Shown in pieces: positions 18,794 through 28,198 of a stretch of 64,000 nt of DNA. The DNA lies in the NCBI GenBank assembly GCA_964389205.1, contig CAYMDH010000009.1, forward strand, positions 25,423-89,422, written 5' to 3'. Both the position numbers and the translations under genes were made by a program. Under the pieces are notes generated by a model that searched no databases, was not told the origin of the DNA, and saw only the letters and a program-made list of their open reading frames with translations. How positions within the stretch are numbered: the first letter of the stretch is position 1; every line of letters starts with the position of its first letter. The DNA is from Leptobacterium sp964389205 (GTDB lineage Bacteria; Bacteroidota; Bacteroidia; Flavobacteriales; Flavobacteriaceae).

Positions 18794-18987
18794 ATCAATT
18801 TGTTTTTTCATTTTTCAGCTATACTGCTTTTTTTCAATTGGCTTTTTTAATAGATCGAAATAAATATAAAAACCCACTCTTTTTTATAATAGCATTTTCC
18901 CTCTTAATTTACTGTAAAAGAAAATAATAATTGGTATAACAAAACGATTTATAACGAATTCAACCCTTTTTACATAAGATTATTCCT

Positions 18988-18995
18988 TAAATTTG
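18988..18995 (+). promoter_or_regulatory. Probable -7 promoter box for pheS
   Basis: TAAATTTG matches TAnnTTTG and lies 20 bases before the pheS ATG, giving a short leader of about 13 bases. No clear -33 TTTG is seen. Confidence 0.45.
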
Positions 18996-19015
18996 CCTTT
19001 CGAAATTTTTTTGAG

Positions 19016-20035
19016 ATGATTGATAAGATCAAAGACCATATCGCTGATGTAGCGAAATTCACAGCAGAGACTCCAGAAGCAGTTGAAGAATTCAGAATAA
19101 AATACCTTGGTAAAAAAGGGTTATTAAAAGACCTTTTTGCGGCTTTTAAAGATGTTCCTAATGAGCAAAAAAAGGAGTTTGGTCAAACGATCAATCAATT
19201 AAGAGATGCTGCTACAGAGAAAGTAAATACATTAAAAGAAGCCTTAGAAAATAAGGTAGAAGAAAAAAATATTTATGGCGATCTTACTAGACCAGGAGAG
19301 CCGATAAGCATTGGATCTAGACACCCTATTTCTATTGTTAAAAATCAAATTATCGATATTTTTTCTCGCATTGGGTTTAATGTTTCTGAGGGCCCAGAAA
19401 TAGAAGACGACTGGCATAACTTTACGGCCTTAAACTTGCCAGAATACCATCCTGCCAGAGACATGCAGGATACTTTTTTTATTCAAACAGATCCAGATAT
19501 TTTACTACGTACGCATACATCGTCTGTACAAGTGCGTTATATGGAAGAAAACAAACCGCCAATTAGAACAATTTCTCCAGGAAGAGTATATAGAAACGAA
19601 GCAATATCTGCTCGCTCTCATTGCTTTTTTCATCAAGTAGAAGGATTGTATATTGATAAAGACGTTTCTTTTGCAGATCTAAAACAAACACTACAGTATT
19701 TCACCACAGAAATGTTTGGGAAATCAAAAATAAGACTCCGTCCTTCTTATTTTCCATTTACAGAACCCAGTGCTGAGGTCGATGTTTATTGGGGGCTGGA
19801 AACAGAAACCGATTATAAAATGACCAAAGGAACAGGATGGTTAGAAATTATGGGATGTGGTATGGTAGATCCAAATGTACTAGACAATTGCGGTATTGAC
19901 TCTAAAGAATATTCTGGTTTTGCATTTGGTATGGGAATAGACCGTATTGCATTATTGCTTTATCAAATTTCTGATATTAGAATGCTTAGCGAAAATGACC
20001 TTCGTTTCCTTGAGCAATTTAAAAGCGCTTTATAA
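19016..20035 (+). CDS. pheS: Phenylalanyl-tRNA synthetase alpha subunit
   Basis: A 339-residue class II aminoacyl-tRNA synthetase subunit of normal length. It has an N-terminal coiled coil (about residues 1-90) and the catalytic core with class II motifs, including THTSSVQVR, PGRVYRNEAISARSHCFFHQ (motif 2) and GFAFGMGIDRIALL (motif 3). It charges tRNA-Phe together with PheT, which is not in this window. The short downstream gene at 20098 follows at 62 bases. Confidence 0.97.
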   Translation: MIDKIKDHIADVAKFTAETPEAVEEFRIKYLGKKGLLKDLFAAFKDVPNEQKKEFGQTINQLRDAATEKVNTLKEALENKVEEKNIYGDLTRPGEPISIGSRHPISIVKNQIIDIFSRIGFNVSEGPEIEDDWHNFTALNLPEYHPARDMQDTFFIQTDPDILLRTHTSSVQVRYMEENKPPIRTISPGRVYRNEAISARSHCFFHQVEGLYIDKDVSFADLKQTLQYFTTEMFGKSKIRLRPSYFPFTEPSAEVDVYWGLETETDYKMTKGTGWLEIMGCGMVDPNVLDNCGIDSKEYSGFAFGMGIDRIALLLYQISDIRMLSENDLRFLEQFKSAL

Positions 20036-20097
20036 GCTTCTTTCAAATCATTGAAAATTTAAAAACCGAATTAATTTTCCATAAATAATTCTTCTCA

Positions 20098-20493
20098 ATG
20101 AAAAAAGATATTGAAATCCCTATTGTAAAAGAAGTATATGTAGCAGTAGTACATGAATGGAATGAAGAATTTCTTTCTAAAGACTGGAACGCCTATATTA
20201 TTAATGATAGAGAAACTCCTATTGATATGGTATTAATTGTTTCTAGAGGCTATGATAATGATAAGAAAACGTCTAAAATGCGTCATGGTATTGGAAAAGT
20301 AGAAAAAAAATCTTTTGCCAAAATAGAGTTGATGCAAGAAGATGTTTTACTGCTAAACAATGAATTTTATGTAACCTTTTTTGCAGACGATAAACTCTAT
20401 GAAAGGAAATACATTTTTAGAAAAAATACCATTAATGAACATGCTATGCAAGTACTTCCTGTTATGGAGGTTGAGGGGGTTTTAGTGAAGTAA
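20098..20493 (+). CDS. Conserved protein downstream of pheS, unknown function
   Basis: A 131-residue soluble, beta-rich protein with no signal peptide. Segments such as EVYVAVVHEWNEEF and NDRETPIDMVLIVSRGYD look conserved. In Bacteroidota it is often found next to pheS and sometimes carries a transferred synthetase name, but it shows no synthetase motif. Function unknown. Confidence 0.75.
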   Translation: MKKDIEIPIVKEVYVAVVHEWNEEFLSKDWNAYIINDRETPIDMVLIVSRGYDNDKKTSKMRHGIGKVEKKSFAKIELMQEDVLLLNNEFYVTFFADDKLYERKYIFRKNTINEHAMQVLPVMEVEGVLVK

Positions 20494-20832
20494 TTTTCTA
20501 TTCATTTTGCCTTGAAACAAAACCCTTCGACAACGCTCAGGATAAACCAAGCCAAAAAATTCAAGAAGATTTTTATGAACTTTTGGCTTCGCCAAACCAC
20601 TGATAAAACTAACGCTTCATGTTCTTTTATGTTTTCAACATAACGCACTTCCGCTTGTTTTACAGTTAGTTCTTGAAAGCCTTCGGTTACTTTCTAAGAG
20701 AACTTTGAACTAAAATTCGAATGAATGAAAAAACAAAAAAACAATTAATATAAAAAGGAATACTTTTTGTACCCCTATATTTAGATTCAAAATAAAAAGA
20801 ATACTTTAAAGGCATAAAAAGAGAATCACCAA
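20494..20832. repeat. Gene-free spacer holding a copy of a dispersed repeat
   Basis: This 339-base spacer contains no credible gene. Bases 20581-20722 are about 88 percent identical by eye to 55388-55526, sharing blocks such as AAACCACTGATAAAACTA, GTTTTCAACAT and ACGCACTTCCGCTTGTTTTA. A shorter, more diverged relative is at 52933-53028. The spacer also has a TATATTT-containing A/T-rich stretch before the PBP1C gene, too weak to call a promoter. Confidence 0.75.
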
Positions 20833-23181
20833 TTGAATCATTTAGTATCGTATATTAAAAAACATAGAGTAAAGTCGATATTTTTGGCATTGCTTCTTAT
20901 TGCCTATTACTTCTGCTTGCCTAAAACACTTTTTACTACACCTACTTCTACAGTGATAACTGCTAGTAATGGAGAGCTTTTAGGAGCGCAAATAGCAACA
21001 GATGGTCAATGGCGTTTTCCAGAAAGTGATAGTATTCCCGAAAAATTTAAACAATGCATTGTTTATTTCGAAGATCAACACTTTTATAAGCACCCAGGTT
21101 TTAACCCTGTTTCTATTTTTAAGGCATTAAGAGACAACATAAAATCAGGTAAAAAGGTTCGAGGTGGCAGTACATTAACACAACAAGTGATACGCCTTTC
21201 CAGAAAAGGAAAAAAACGAACCTATTTTGAAAAGTTTATAGAGCTTATTCAAGCAACGCGATTAGAGTTTAGACATTCAAAAACAGCAATTTTAAAACTG
21301 TATACTTCTCATGCTCCTTTTGGAGGAAACGTAGTAGGTTTGGAGGTGGCTTCATGGCGTTATTTTGGAGTACAACCTCACCAACTTTCTTGGGCAGAAA
21401 ATGCAACCCTTGCTGTTTTACCCAACGCACCTAGTTTGATTTATCCAGGTAAGAATCAAGAACGACTATTAAAAAAACGAAACCGTTTATTAAAGAAATT
21501 AGTAGAAGAAAATATAATAGACGAACTCACCTATACATTGGCAATTAGTGAATCACTCCCTCAAAAACCTTTCCCCTTGCCTCGAGTAGCTCCTCATTTT
21601 TTACAACGAGTAGCTAAAGAATCTAAAGGCACAACTATAAAAACTACCCTTGATAAGCAGCTTCAAAAAAATGTAAATACCATTGTAAAGCAACACCATG
21701 AAGTACTTAATCAAAATGAAATTCACAATGCAGCCGTATTGGTTTTAGATATTAAAACAAGAAAAGTAAAAGCATATGTTGGAAACACACCTACCGATAA
21801 AAAGCACCAAAAAGATGTAGATGTTATTAGTGCGGCAAGAAGTACAGGCAGTGTTTTAAAGCCACTTTTATATACAGCTATGCTAGATGCTGGCGAGTTA
21901 CTTCCCAATCATTTAGTCGCTGATATTCCAACACAAATAGCAGGCTATAGCCCTCAAAATTATGTAGAACGATATGATGGGGCAGTAACCGCAAAAAGAG
22001 CGTTGTCTCGATCATTAAATGTTCCTGCGGTTCGGTTGTTACAAAATTATGGGCTGGAACGTTTTAGAGATCAACTAAAAACATTCACGATTAAGGATAT
22101 TAATAAAGCATCAGATTATTATGGTCTAACTCTTATTTTAGGAGGTGCAGAAGCTAGCTTGTGGGATTTGTGTAAAACCTATGCATCTTTAGGAAGTACC
22201 TTAAATCATTTTAATGAAAGTTCTAGCGAGTATTATGCAAAAGAATTTAGCGAACCAATTTATAGAGCTGATGAGGTGATAGATTTTGGCAAGAAAACTA
22301 CAGAAAAAACAATGTTTGATGCGGGGAGTATTTACCTTGCCTTTGAAGCAATGAAAGAAGTAAATAGGCCTGAGGGAAGTGAAGCCTGGGAATTTTTTGA
22401 TTCTTCTAAAGAAATTGCCTGGAAAACAGGAACTAGTTTTGGCAATCGAGATGCTTGGGCAATAGGGGTTACCTCAAAACATGTTGTAGGAGTCTGGGTT
22501 GGCAATGCAGATGGAGAAGGACGTCCAGATTTAACAGGCTTGCAAAGTGCAGCACCTATATTATTTGACGTTTTTGACGTACTACCAGACTCAAATTGGT
22601 TTTCTACCCCCTATGATGAAATGGTTGAGGTAGAAACCTGTCAAAATAGTGGGTATTTGGCAACAGAAATATGCCCCAAAGTAACCATGTGGATTTCTAA
22701 AAATGGCACCAGAACAAAAGCATGCTCGTATCATCAATTGATACATATGGATGCTCTAAAGCAATTTAGAGTCAATGCCTCATGTGTAACAACAGATGAG
22801 ATAAATGATACTGCATGGTTTGTACTCCCTCCCTTAATGGAGTATTATTTTAAAACTACCAACGCTAATTATAAAAGCCTGCCACCCTATAGAGAAGACT
22901 GTAATAAAGGAGTGTTAGCAGCAACTATGGATTTTATCTATCCGAAAGAAAATGGTATTGTAACCTTGGCAAAAGACTTTGACGGAAAAGAAGGAGCACT
23001 GGTTTTAAAATTGGCACACTCTAAACCAGAAACTACTGTTTTTTGGTATTTAGACAATCATTTTCTAGAACAAACTCAGACTTTTCATGAAGTTGTAATA
23101 ACCCCCGATAAGGGAAAACATAGTATTACGGCAATAGATGCTTTGGGAAATGAAATTATTCGGGAGATTGAAGTGAGATAG
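20833..23181 (+). CDS. pbpC: Penicillin-binding protein 1C
   Basis: A 782-residue bifunctional peptidoglycan synthase. It starts at a TTG (20833); an in-frame stop at 20815 excludes a longer form. One N-terminal membrane anchor (about 14-30), then a GT51 glycosyltransferase domain with FEDQHFYKHPG and RGGSTLTQQVIRLSRKG. The transpeptidase domain has STGSVLKP (SxxK) and KTGTSFGNRDAWAIG (KTG). A C-terminal BiPBP_C domain covers about residues 690-780. The alpha-2-macroglobulin gene that often precedes pbpC is not next to it here. Confidence 0.95.
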   Translation: MNHLVSYIKKHRVKSIFLALLLIAYYFCLPKTLFTTPTSTVITASNGELLGAQIATDGQWRFPESDSIPEKFKQCIVYFEDQHFYKHPGFNPVSIFKALRDNIKSGKKVRGGSTLTQQVIRLSRKGKKRTYFEKFIELIQATRLEFRHSKTAILKLYTSHAPFGGNVVGLEVASWRYFGVQPHQLSWAENATLAVLPNAPSLIYPGKNQERLLKKRNRLLKKLVEENIIDELTYTLAISESLPQKPFPLPRVAPHFLQRVAKESKGTTIKTTLDKQLQKNVNTIVKQHHEVLNQNEIHNAAVLVLDIKTRKVKAYVGNTPTDKKHQKDVDVISAARSTGSVLKPLLYTAMLDAGELLPNHLVADIPTQIAGYSPQNYVERYDGAVTAKRALSRSLNVPAVRLLQNYGLERFRDQLKTFTIKDINKASDYYGLTLILGGAEASLWDLCKTYASLGSTLNHFNESSSEYYAKEFSEPIYRADEVIDFGKKTTEKTMFDAGSIYLAFEAMKEVNRPEGSEAWEFFDSSKEIAWKTGTSFGNRDAWAIGVTSKHVVGVWVGNADGEGRPDLTGLQSAAPILFDVFDVLPDSNWFSTPYDEMVEVETCQNSGYLATEICPKVTMWISKNGTRTKACSYHQLIHMDALKQFRVNASCVTTDEINDTAWFVLPPLMEYYFKTTNANYKSLPPYREDCNKGVLAATMDFIYPKENGIVTLAKDFDGKEGALVLKLAHSKPETTVFWYLDNHFLEQTQTFHEVVITPDKGKHSITAIDALGNEIIREIEVR

Positions 23182-23278
23182 TTAACTTTATTTCAATGTT
23201 ATTTTTTGATTAATATTTTCAAATTAGACGCAACCCTTTTCATAATAGTTACATCTTTAATATAAAAACAAGCCAATA

Positions 23279-23758
23279 ATGAAATACATTTATCCTATTC
23301 TATTATTCTTCGCACTTCTTTCTTGTGATAGTTGCCCAGATGGAGTTACTGTAATCTGTGCTGCTTCAGAAAGACAATTTCAAATTGAACTTGTAAATGC
23401 AGCAGGTGAAAACTTGCTTCTTAACGGAACATTTAACCCTGAAGAGGTACAAATTTTATTTAATGATAGTGGTATTGATACATTTTTTCAAGAAGAAGTA
23501 CCTGATGGAATTTTAACTATTAATTTAGATACTTTTAATAGTAGAGATGGTGTATTTGATGCAATATTTTCTATCGAATTAGATGTAAATACTACAGATA
23601 TATTAGAATTAAATCTCAATAGAGATATAGATGACCCAGATTGTGATGCTTTTTGCACTACTATAACTACAGAAGTGAATACAGTTCTCTATAATAGTGA
23701 AACAGTTTCTTTTGAAGAAAATGAAGATTCAACGATTAGAATTCAGGTAATACGATAA
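23279..23758 (+). CDS. Putative lipoprotein, tandem paralogue 1
   Basis: A 159-residue protein with a lipoprotein signal peptide (FFALLSCDS, Cys16). The mature part is beta-rich and acidic. It aligns end to end with the next gene: RQFQIELVNAAGENLLLNGT matches QQFFIELVDEQGNNLFENET, and both end in IR(V)xVxR. No known domain. Predicted on the periplasmic side of a membrane. The two genes are seven bases apart and surely cotranscribed. Confidence 0.75.
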   Translation: MKYIYPILLFFALLSCDSCPDGVTVICAASERQFQIELVNAAGENLLLNGTFNPEEVQILFNDSGIDTFFQEEVPDGILTINLDTFNSRDGVFDAIFSIELDVNTTDILELNLNRDIDDPDCDAFCTTITTEVNTVLYNSETVSFEENEDSTIRIQVIR

Positions 23759-23765
23759 AAAAATC

Positions 23766-24236
23766 ATGAAAATTTTTAAATACATCTTATTAATATTGGT
23801 TTTACCGCTATTGAGTAATTGTGGAAATAATGATGACGATGGTATAGATTGTGCTTTGTTTGACCCTGCTCAACAGCAATTTTTTATTGAACTGGTAGAT
23901 GAACAAGGAAATAATCTTTTTGAAAATGAGACCTTTAACCGGGAGGAGATTTTAATACAATTTAACGGCCTTGAATTTCCGGGAGTATTTACAGATTTTG
24001 AACCTCTCGAAAATTTTATTGTTTTAGAATTTTTTGGAGAACAAGGCGACAATACGTATCAAATTGTACTTTCTGAAAATGAAACTGATACTTTGATTCT
24101 TAACCTGAGTATTGATAGTCAAATTTGCGGAATACGTTTTTTTAATTTAAACACTGCAACCTACAATGAGCAAGAACAAAATATCATTCTAGACAATGAT
24201 ATTGTTTTTGGACCTTTAATAAGAGTAGTGCGATAA
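23766..24236 (+). CDS. Putative lipoprotein, tandem paralogue 2
   Basis: A 156-residue lipoprotein with lipobox LLSNC (Cys19) followed by GNNDDD, which is typical of surface-exposed lipoproteins in Bacteroidota. The mature part is a diverged copy of the preceding protein. It converges with the minus-strand gene ending at 24239, with only two bases between stop codons. Function unknown. Confidence 0.75.
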   Translation: MKIFKYILLILVLPLLSNCGNNDDDGIDCALFDPAQQQFFIELVDEQGNNLFENETFNREEILIQFNGLEFPGVFTDFEPLENFIVLEFFGEQGDNTYQIVLSENETDTLILNLSIDSQICGIRFFNLNTATYNEQEQNIILDNDIVFGPLIRVVR

Positions 24237-24238
24237 AT

Positions 24239-24520
24239 TTAAGAAATATGTAAAATCCTATTTAACGGGATTCTTACCAATGAATCTAAAATTAACTCTG
24301 TATCAGTAACTTTAGATAAAGAGGTTTTGATTTTTTTGATTCCTTGATCATCTATAAATAAAACAGTAGTAGTAGTATCTCCTAAATTAGCCATGCGTAT
24401 AATACGCTTTAGCGTAAGACTTCGAGTAACTTGCTCTTTGATGGATGATAAAACGTCTTCCTTTGGAAATGTCAACGATTTTATCTGTTCATTTTTTATA
24501 GTAGATATACTAGAATACAA
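24239..24520 (-). CDS. Small conserved protein, tandem paralogue
   Basis: A 93-residue soluble protein starting at a TTG (24520); no in-frame ATG is available nearby. It aligns with the 96-residue protein encoded at 24669-24959: VLFIDDQGIKKIKTSLSKVT corresponds to ILFVDNSGFKKVETTVWGVT, and RIPLNRILHIS to VIPLKRILSVS. The C-terminal half looks like a small beta-barrel. The family seems restricted to Bacteroidota and I know no function. Confidence 0.65.
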   Translation of the reverse strand: MYSSISTIKNEQIKSLTFPKEDVLSSIKEQVTRSLTLKRIIRMANLGDTTTTVLFIDDQGIKKIKTSLSKVTDTELILDSLVRIPLNRILHIS

Positions 24521-24668
24521 TAGTGATGGTGTTAGCGTTGAGTAATATAGTAGTTATTTTAAGAATTACTTACATTATTTATCAATATTTTAACTTTTTA
24601 ATGATAATTAAAGAATGTAATATGCCAAATTATTACTTAATCTTTATTCCTAAAATTACAGATGTTGT

Positions 24669-24959
24669 TTAAGAGACACTAAGAATACGTTTTAATGGAA
24701 TCACTGTAGATTGCTTTAATATTACAGAACTATCTGTTACTCCCCAAACAGTTGTCTCTACCTTTTTAAACCCACTATTATCTACAAATAAGATATTTAC
24801 TTTTTGACGCTCTAAATTTCCTAGACTCATTGCTCTTTTTAAAGCTTGACATCTACTATTTTGATCTCTTTTTAAAAGTAATACTTCATTTTTAGGAAAC
24901 TTAAAATTTCTTATTTGTTCTTTTTCTATTTGATGTATGCTGGTGTCTTTATTAATCAT
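24669..24959 (-). CDS. Small conserved protein, tandem paralogue
   Basis: A 96-residue soluble protein with an ATG start, 148 bases upstream of its paralogue. The N-terminal half is helical and basic (LKRDQNSRCQALKRAMSLGN), the C-terminal half beta-rich with the shared V-E-T-T-V-W-G-V-T-D pattern and an IPLKRI end. It resembles a nucleic-acid or protein-binding small barrel, but that is only an impression from the pattern. Confidence 0.7.
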   Translation of the reverse strand: MINKDTSIHQIEKEQIRNFKFPKNEVLLLKRDQNSRCQALKRAMSLGNLERQKVNILFVDNSGFKKVETTVWGVTDSSVILKQSTVIPLKRILSVS

Positions 24960-25080
24960 AACTTATAAATTTTAATTGTTATATCTATAAGATAAGTAGT
25001 AATATTGATACGTTAATTACAACAATGAGCATTATTTTAACTAAATTCTTTAGTTAATTAACATATCTATCACGAATTAT

Positions 25081-25578
25081 TTAACGTAAAGAGAAACCTT
25101 TTCCAGCCCACCAAGGATGAATTTCTATAGCTAGCCTACCTGATATAACCATAGGATCCATATTTGCTAAACTATCTGCCATTTGCAATGTAGGAGTATT
25201 ATAAATAGTGATTCCTCTAATATCTCCATTATCTCCAAAAGGACCGGAGAGATCTGCATAACCTTCTTCATACATTCTCCCTAAATACGCAAGATGCAAA
25301 GCTTGTAAACTGTCTGCTGTTGTCTTACTTTGATTTCTATTAGGCCCACTTTTTAAGAATGCAATAAAATATTGTTGCATAATAATAGTATCTCCAGACT
25401 TTTCATCAACATAATCAAAAATTTGAAATCCTTTTTCTTGAAGCTCTTTTTTTAAGGAAGCAACAGATTGTTTTGTATTTTCATGAATAGTCACTTCGGG
25501 ATTATTTTCTTTTTGATTGCAAGAAATAATGACTATTGTTAAAATAAGAACGCAAAATAGAATACTAAACTTTTTCAT
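25081..25578 (-). CDS. YCII-domain lipoprotein
   Basis: A 165-residue protein with a lipoprotein signal (VIISCNQ, Cys20) and a YCII-type domain from about residue 65: FIAFLKSGPNR, LQALHLAYLGRMYEEG, LSGPFGDNGDIRGITIY. YCII proteins share the ferredoxin-like alpha/beta fold; the family contains small enzymes or binding proteins with a conserved His-Asp pair. A lipid-anchored version is a Bacteroidota feature. No partner is obvious nearby. Confidence 0.8.
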   Translation of the reverse strand: MKKFSILFCVLILTIVIISCNQKENNPEVTIHENTKQSVASLKKELQEKGFQIFDYVDEKSGDTIIMQQYFIAFLKSGPNRNQSKTTADSLQALHLAYLGRMYEEGYADLSGPFGDNGDIRGITIYNTPTLQMADSLANMDPMVISGRLAIEIHPWWAGKGFSLR

Positions 25579-25613
25579 GATACATTATTATAAGGATGAT
25601 TTAGTAACTAAAA

Positions 25614-26081
25614 TTACCAATTTTTAAATGGATGGTTACTCAATTGAGAATTATAATAGGCTATATTTCCTGTAACTTCTTTTCCTAACCATTTTGGGGT
25701 TGGGAAACTTTCTTTCTCATTAGATAATTCTACTTCTGCAAGTATTAGCCCTTCATTAGCTCCTAGAAATTCGTCAATTTCAAAAACAAAAGCTCCTTTT
25801 TCTACCTCGTAACGATCTTTTTCAACAATGGTTTCTTTACAAAGCTCTAAGAGTTGCATTGCTTCCTTAATGGGTATTTCTTTTTCCCATTCATACCTAC
25901 TGGTTCCTTCTAAATTAGATTTCCCTTTAACCGTAATATAACCAGACTCCCCTTTAATTCTAATTCTAACAGTTCTTTCGGGGTCAGTACTTAAAAACCC
26001 TTGTGATATGCTGGTTTTTGAACGAGCTTCTAATCTGTAATCATTTGATGTTACCAGAAATTTTCTTTCTATTTCTATCAT
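25614..26081 (-). CDS. CYTH domain protein
   Basis: A 155-residue CYTH-fold protein. The diagnostic EIERKFLV motif is at residues 3-10 and basic/acidic strand pairs follow (RIRIKGESGYITVKG, EWEKEIP, FEIDEFLG, AEVEL), as expected for a triphosphate tunnel. The family includes class IV adenylate cyclases and tripolyphosphatases; the bacterial short forms are mostly inorganic triphosphatases. It is seven bases downstream of the NAD(P)-binding gene, so likely cotranscribed with it. Confidence 0.9.
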   Translation of the reverse strand: MIEIERKFLVTSNDYRLEARSKTSISQGFLSTDPERTVRIRIKGESGYITVKGKSNLEGTSRYEWEKEIPIKEAMQLLELCKETIVEKDRYEVEKGAFVFEIDEFLGANEGLILAEVELSNEKESFPTPKWLGKEVTGNIAYYNSQLSNHPFKNW

Positions 26082-26088
26082 TTTTAAT

Positions 26089-26751
26089 TTAAATGGAATT
26101 TGCTATTTTTTGAATTTTGTCTGAAGGAATTCTAGTTTCATGTAATTTATTGTTTGCAAGCCAAATCATCACCTTACTAATTTTTTCTGGATGAATAGAT
26201 CTATATTTTTTAAATGCACCTACAAAAAAGAGATTAAATACAAACATGAATTTTTTACCAAACCATTCTCCTATTCTTTTTTCATTGCGTTTCCCAGCAA
26301 TTAAAGAAGGTTGTAATAAATGTGTTTTAGAGATTTGTTCTTTTAATATTGCGTTTTCCATTTCTCCTTTAACTTTATTGTAGAAAATTTTGCTGGTATT
26401 ACTAGCTCCCAATGCAGATACAACGATAAGTGTTTTAATAGCATTTGCTTTACATAATTTAGCAGCTGTAACCGGAATTCCATAATCAATGGCGCGGTAC
26501 TTTTCTTTATCGGGTGTTTTTGCTGCGGTAGTTCCTATGCAGCAAAAAACTTCATTGCCATGAAATAAGTTTGCATACTTTTTTAACATTAGCAAATCTA
26601 TAATATGTTCTTCAATTTTTGGATCTGATATGTTAAGTGACGTTCTAGAAAACAGCTTGATTTTTTTATAGCGATTGTCTGCAATTAATTTTTTGAGAAC
26701 CAATCCGCCAGTGAGGCCTGTAGCTCCTAATATAGTGGCTTCCTTATCCAT
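26089..26751 (-). CDS. NAD(P)-binding Rossmann protein, HTATIP2-like
   Basis: A 220-residue atypical short-chain dehydrogenase. The N-terminal ATILGATGLTGGLVLKKLI is the glycine-rich cofactor motif, and FYNKVKGEMENAI gives the YxxxK pair. LLQPSLIAGKRNEKRIGEWF is characteristic of the HTATIP2/oxidoreductase-like branch. Likely a cytoplasmic, NADPH-dependent reductase or sensor of unknown substrate. First gene of a probable pair with the CYTH gene. Confidence 0.85.
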   Translation of the reverse strand: MDKEATILGATGLTGGLVLKKLIADNRYKKIKLFSRTSLNISDPKIEEHIIDLLMLKKYANLFHGNEVFCCIGTTAAKTPDKEKYRAIDYGIPVTAAKLCKANAIKTLIVVSALGASNTSKIFYNKVKGEMENAILKEQISKTHLLQPSLIAGKRNEKRIGEWFGKKFMFVFNLFFVGAFKKYRSIHPEKISKVMIWLANNKLHETRIPSDKIQKIANSI

Positions 26752-26953
26752 TTATAATGATTTTTGATTGAACTCATTTAAATTTTTACAAATTGGCTAA
26801 AAAATTGTTTTTTTACCCATATCTCATCTTTTTCTTGCTGTGTAGCACTGCTATGAAGCTTAAAAAAGCCTTTATCTGGGCAGAAAAAAACTAATTCTCG
26901 CTTTAATCCAAAAAGTTTAAATGAGCTCATTAAATATATACTAATTTTACCAT

Positions 26954-28060
26954 ATGGATGAAGAACTGCCTTTGCGGAAAATAATTCATGTAGATATGGA
27001 TGCTTTTTACGCTTCTGTAGAACAAATGGATAACCCAGAATTAAGAGGTAAGGCCATTGCTGTTGGGGGGGGAGAAACCAGAGGAGTTGTTTCTGCAGCC
27101 AGTTATGAAGCAAGAAAATTTGGAGTTCATAGTGCTATGAGTGGCGCATTGGCAAAAAAAAGATGTCCAGAGCTTATTTTTGTACGCACACGTTTTGATC
27201 GTTATCGAGAGATATCAAAACAAATTAGAGCAATCTTCTATGATTACACAGATCTGGTAGAACCCCTTTCTTTAGATGAAGCATATTTAGATGTTACTCA
27301 AAACAAAAAGGGAAACCCTTCGGCAACACTTTTAGCCGAAGAAATACGACAACGTATTTTTAAAGAAGTTGGAATTACAGCTTCAGCAGGAATATCTATT
27401 AATAAATTTATTGCCAAAGTAGCGAGTGATTATAATAAACCCAATGGCCAAAAAACAGTAAATCCAGAAGAGGTTTTAGATTTTCTTGAGAATTTAGAAA
27501 TTAGAAAATTTTATGGTGTCGGGAAAGTGACTGCAAAGAAGATGTATACGTTAGGAATCTTTACAGGTAAAGATTTAAAGGGAAAAAGCTTAGCATTTTT
27601 GGATACGAATTTTGGAAAAAGTGGTTCTTTCTATTATCATGTCGTAAGAGGAATACATAAAAGCGAAGTAAAACCAAATAGAATTCCAAAATCTGTTGCC
27701 GCAGAGCGTACATTTAGAGATAATCTAACAAGTGAAATTTTTATGGTTGAAAAATTAGAGCGTATTTCAACCGAATTGGCAAAACGATTAAACAAGTATC
27801 AGATATCAGGAAAAACAATAACATTAAAAATAAAATATAGCGATTTTACACTTCAAACTCGTAGCAAAACATTGCATTATTTTGTTTCCGATAAGAGTTT
27901 AATTTTGGAAACAGCAAAAGAACTTCTCTATCAAGAAAAAATGCATAATTCTGTTCGGTTGTTAGGAATTTCTTTAGCAAACCTTAATACAGCTGTTACA
28001 AAAGATAAGAAAGAGCTTCCTGAAAAATCAATTTCTGTACAGCTGAAATTCGAATTTTGA
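26954..28060 (+). CDS. dinB: DNA polymerase IV
   Basis: A 368-residue Y-family translesion polymerase. Catalytic metal ligands are present: Asp14 in HVDMDAFYASVE, and Asp108/Glu109 in SLDEAYLDV. The helix-hairpin-helix region (EIRKFYGVGKVTAKKM) and the little-finger domain follow. The sequence ends in VQLKFEF, where Leu-Lys-Phe-Glu-Phe may be a clamp-binding motif. A run of eight G at 27065-27072 encodes the Gly-Gly-Gly of VGGGETRG and is a frameshift-prone site near the start of the gene. Confidence 0.96.
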   Translation: MDEELPLRKIIHVDMDAFYASVEQMDNPELRGKAIAVGGGETRGVVSAASYEARKFGVHSAMSGALAKKRCPELIFVRTRFDRYREISKQIRAIFYDYTDLVEPLSLDEAYLDVTQNKKGNPSATLLAEEIRQRIFKEVGITASAGISINKFIAKVASDYNKPNGQKTVNPEEVLDFLENLEIRKFYGVGKVTAKKMYTLGIFTGKDLKGKSLAFLDTNFGKSGSFYYHVVRGIHKSEVKPNRIPKSVAAERTFRDNLTSEIFMVEKLERISTELAKRLNKYQISGKTITLKIKYSDFTLQTRSKTLHYFVSDKSLILETAKELLYQEKMHNSVRLLGISLANLNTAVTKDKKELPEKSISVQLKFEF

Positions 28061-28198
28061 TATTTTTTTCGTTTAAGTTAAAATGAGTCTAAGCCTATAA
28101 TTCTTCAGGTTTTTTTAAACAAAAAGGTTAATTTTTTTCATTTAAAAGATTTTGGAAATTAATCTTGTATTTTAGAATTTTAAACTTAAAAGGTTCGT

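Noticed and set aside
26778..27113. Minus-strand frame overlapping the start of dinB
   Set aside because: Antisense to clear DinB catalytic sequence; no homology seen.
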